DNA of 64,000 nt from Linnemannia hyalina (Eukaryota; Mortierellomycota; Mortierellomycetes; Mortierellales; Mortierellaceae), in the NCBI GenBank assembly GCA_019671135.1, contig JAHRHY010000019.1, forward strand, positions 868,001-932,000. The letters are read 5' to 3'. Each line of letters begins with the position of its first letter. Positions within the stretch are counted from its first letter, which is position 1. The position numbers and the translations under genes were made by a program. Of this stretch, positions 62,693-64,000 are shown in pieces. The notes beneath the pieces are model-generated. The model did no database searches, had not been told where the DNA came from, and saw only the letters and a program-made list of their open reading frames with translations.

Positions 62693-64000
62693 TTAGCGAA
62701 AGTTGACAACAACATAGGGGACCTCGACATCCTCGCCGTCGCGGTCATAGCACACAACCTCGACAGTGAACGACTTGACGTGGGCAGGGATAGGCTTCCT
62801 CGACACAGTCTCGACCAACTTCGAGAACTTCATAGGCAGACGCTCCTTCTTCTTGTCCTTCTGCATAAACGACGTGTACAACATGCTCACTCCCGCAGAG
62901 ACCATCGCAATGTCGAGCTCATGCTTCTCCTTGAAGTAGTCCAAGAACTCCTGAAGCGTCACGTCTTCGTTGATCTCAAAGCGGTCCCACAGCGTAAACT
63001 CAGTCTCGTGATACTTGAACTTGGGTGCGGCAATGGGCTCCGAGAATCCAAAGAAGGGCAGCGCAAGGTTGACGAATCCGTTCTTGAAATCGTCAATCTT
63101 GCTGCGTCCGTCGATGATCTTGTACAACTCCAGGCAGACCAATCCAGTGACCATGGCGGTAGTAGTAGCAATGGCGGGAATAATACGACCGGCAATGAAC
63201 TTGGTGCGGTGCTTATCGGCAGGGGTGATGCCATAGTTGGATGCACGCAAGTTCGACGTGGCTGTGATAAAGTCGATGTGGAAGTTGGTATCGTCATCCT
63301 TCTCGAACTCAACAGGGTGGAGGCGGTATCCAGCCAAGGTTGAGGGTGCGGGCAAGGTGTCGATCAACTTTTGAAGGTCAGCCTGGTCGCTCTCCTCAGT
63401 GGGCATGCTCTCGCTCTCGGTCACCTGGATCCTGACACCAGACTTGGGCTTGAACTCGGGGACAATGGTGTGAGCAAGAGTCTGGCGGAAGATCTCAGGG
63501 TTGGTCTCGCCCTTCAAGCCATAGTTGAAGGCGTGGAGGTTGGCACCAGCAATGATGAACTCCAAGTGCGAGGGGTCGTCAATGTTGAACTCGAGAGGGG
63601 TTGGGGGACGCTTAGGGGCGCTCCAGAAGAGGGTTCCTGTGGAGGTGACAGAGTCCTTGGGGAAGTTGAACAGGAGCTGCTGGATGTTGTTGTTGAACTG
63701 CTCCTCGAATTGAAGACGGGCCCAGGTGATGCACTCCTCAAAGGTCAACGGCTTGTTCGAGACCAAGAACTTCTCAATGTTCTTCAAGGTCTCGGTGCTG
63801 TTGCCACGGTCCTTCAACAAGCCCTCGATGTAGTTGGGCTGGCTCAAGTACAAGTTGGCGTTCTCGGCAGGCTGCTTGAAGAATCCCTCAAAGGCATCAC
63901 GGGCCCATTGGATGGTGTGCTCGATAGCGTTGGGGAAGTTCTTGAGGGTGCAGAGAGGGATCGAGGTCTCTGGGGGATCCTGGGAAGAAGAGTAAGACTC
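62693..64000 (-). CDS. UBA1: ubiquitin-activating enzyme E1, C-terminal part (5' end outside the window)
   Basis: Activates ubiquitin with ATP and passes it as a thioester to E2 enzymes, in cytosol and nucleus. The frame is open from the window edge: 435 residues, with no intron needed. It starts with ESYSSSQDPPETS and then PLCTLKNFPNAIEHT, which holds the catalytic Cys (codon 63950-63952). Next are the rest of the second catalytic Cys half-domain, then the adenylation domain part (FEKDDDTNFHIDFITATSN, RASNYGI, KFIAGRIIPAIATTTAMVTG, NLALPFFGFSEP). Last comes the ubiquitin-fold domain (TLWDRFEIN to the end, VEVPYVVVNFR). A sequence resembling a splice acceptor (CTTCTTCCCAG, about 63989-63979) precedes DPPE, but ESYSSSQDPPE is itself conserved with human UBA1, so it reads as coding. 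About 600 N-terminal residues are missing beyond position 64000. Confidence 0.97.
   Translation of the reverse strand, partial: ESYSSSQDPPETSIPLCTLKNFPNAIEHTIQWARDAFEGFFKQPAENANLYLSQPNYIEGLLKDRGNSTETLKNIEKFLVSNKPLTFEECITWARLQFEEQFNNNIQQLLFNFPKDSVTSTGTLFWSAPKRPPTPLEFNIDDPSHLEFIIAGANLHAFNYGLKGETNPEIFRQTLAHTIVPEFKPKSGVRIQVTESESMPTEESDQADLQKLIDTLPAPSTLAGYRLHPVEFEKDDDTNFHIDFITATSNLRASNYGITPADKHRTKFIAGRIIPAIATTTAMVTGLVCLELYKIIDGRSKIDDFKNGFVNLALPFFGFSEPIAAPKFKYHETEFTLWDRFEINEDVTLQEFLDYFKEKHELDIAMVSAGVSMLYTSFMQKDKKKERLPMKFSKLVETVSRKPIPAHVKSFTVEVVCYDRDGEDVEVPYVVVNFR

Noticed and set aside
63979..64000. Splice acceptor at the start of the UBA1 fragment
   Set aside because: The upstream ESYSSSQ codons match the human protein, so the pyrimidine-rich look comes from Ser codons.

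Overview
This is nuclear DNA of an early-diverging, intron-rich filamentous fungus. The best guess is Mortierellomycotina (a Mortierella-type genome). Genes carry several short GT..AG introns, messages are CT/CA-rich upstream of the ATG, regulators are poly-Gln rich, and AATAAA signals follow stop codons. Cytoplasmic dynein, WOPR, WRKY-like, ACMSD and NAMPT proteins sit together, a mix absent from yeasts. There are no bacterial features, operons or CRISPR arrays. Exon chains below were built by hand; for every intact multi-exon gene the summed coding length is divisible by three.

Layout. 0.4-1 kb: relic of a LINE RNase H domain. 1.7-4.2 kb (+): glycerol kinase. 6.8-10.2 kb (+): poly-Q transcription factor with a WRKY/GCM1-like zinc finger. 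11.7-18.3 kb: decayed accessory island holding a frameshifted F-box/LRR pseudogene, a tRNA-like sequence, tandem repeats and a broken gene with possible PD-(D/E)XK-nuclease motifs. 18.6-24.8 kb (-): very large cation-chloride cotransporter of the Vhc1/SLC12 family. 26.0-27.7 kb (+): ACMSD. 28.7-32.3 kb (+): dynein light intermediate chain. 32.7-34.5 kb (-): UBA/C2H2/UBX p97 adaptor. 34.5-54.6 kb: a 20 kb stretch with no conserved gene, only low-complexity DNA and a few weak small-gene candidates. 54.6-56.7 kb (+): WOPR (Wor1/Ryp1/Sge1-type) regulator. 58.2-59.4 kb (+): eIF6. 59.6-62.2 kb (-): NAMPT. 62.7 kb to the end (-): C-terminal part of ubiquitin-activating enzyme E1.

How the genes relate. 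Most are unlinked housekeeping genes. Two bear on NAD: ACMSD draws a kynurenine-pathway intermediate away from quinolinate, and NAMPT salvages nicotinamide in one step, an animal-like arrangement unlike the Pnc1 route of yeasts. UBA1 and the UBX protein belong to the ubiquitin/p97 system. The most unusual item is the 20 kb empty region directly upstream of the WOPR regulator. It recalls the exceptionally long control region of WOR1 in Candida albicans and contains an exact match to the Wor1-type motif.
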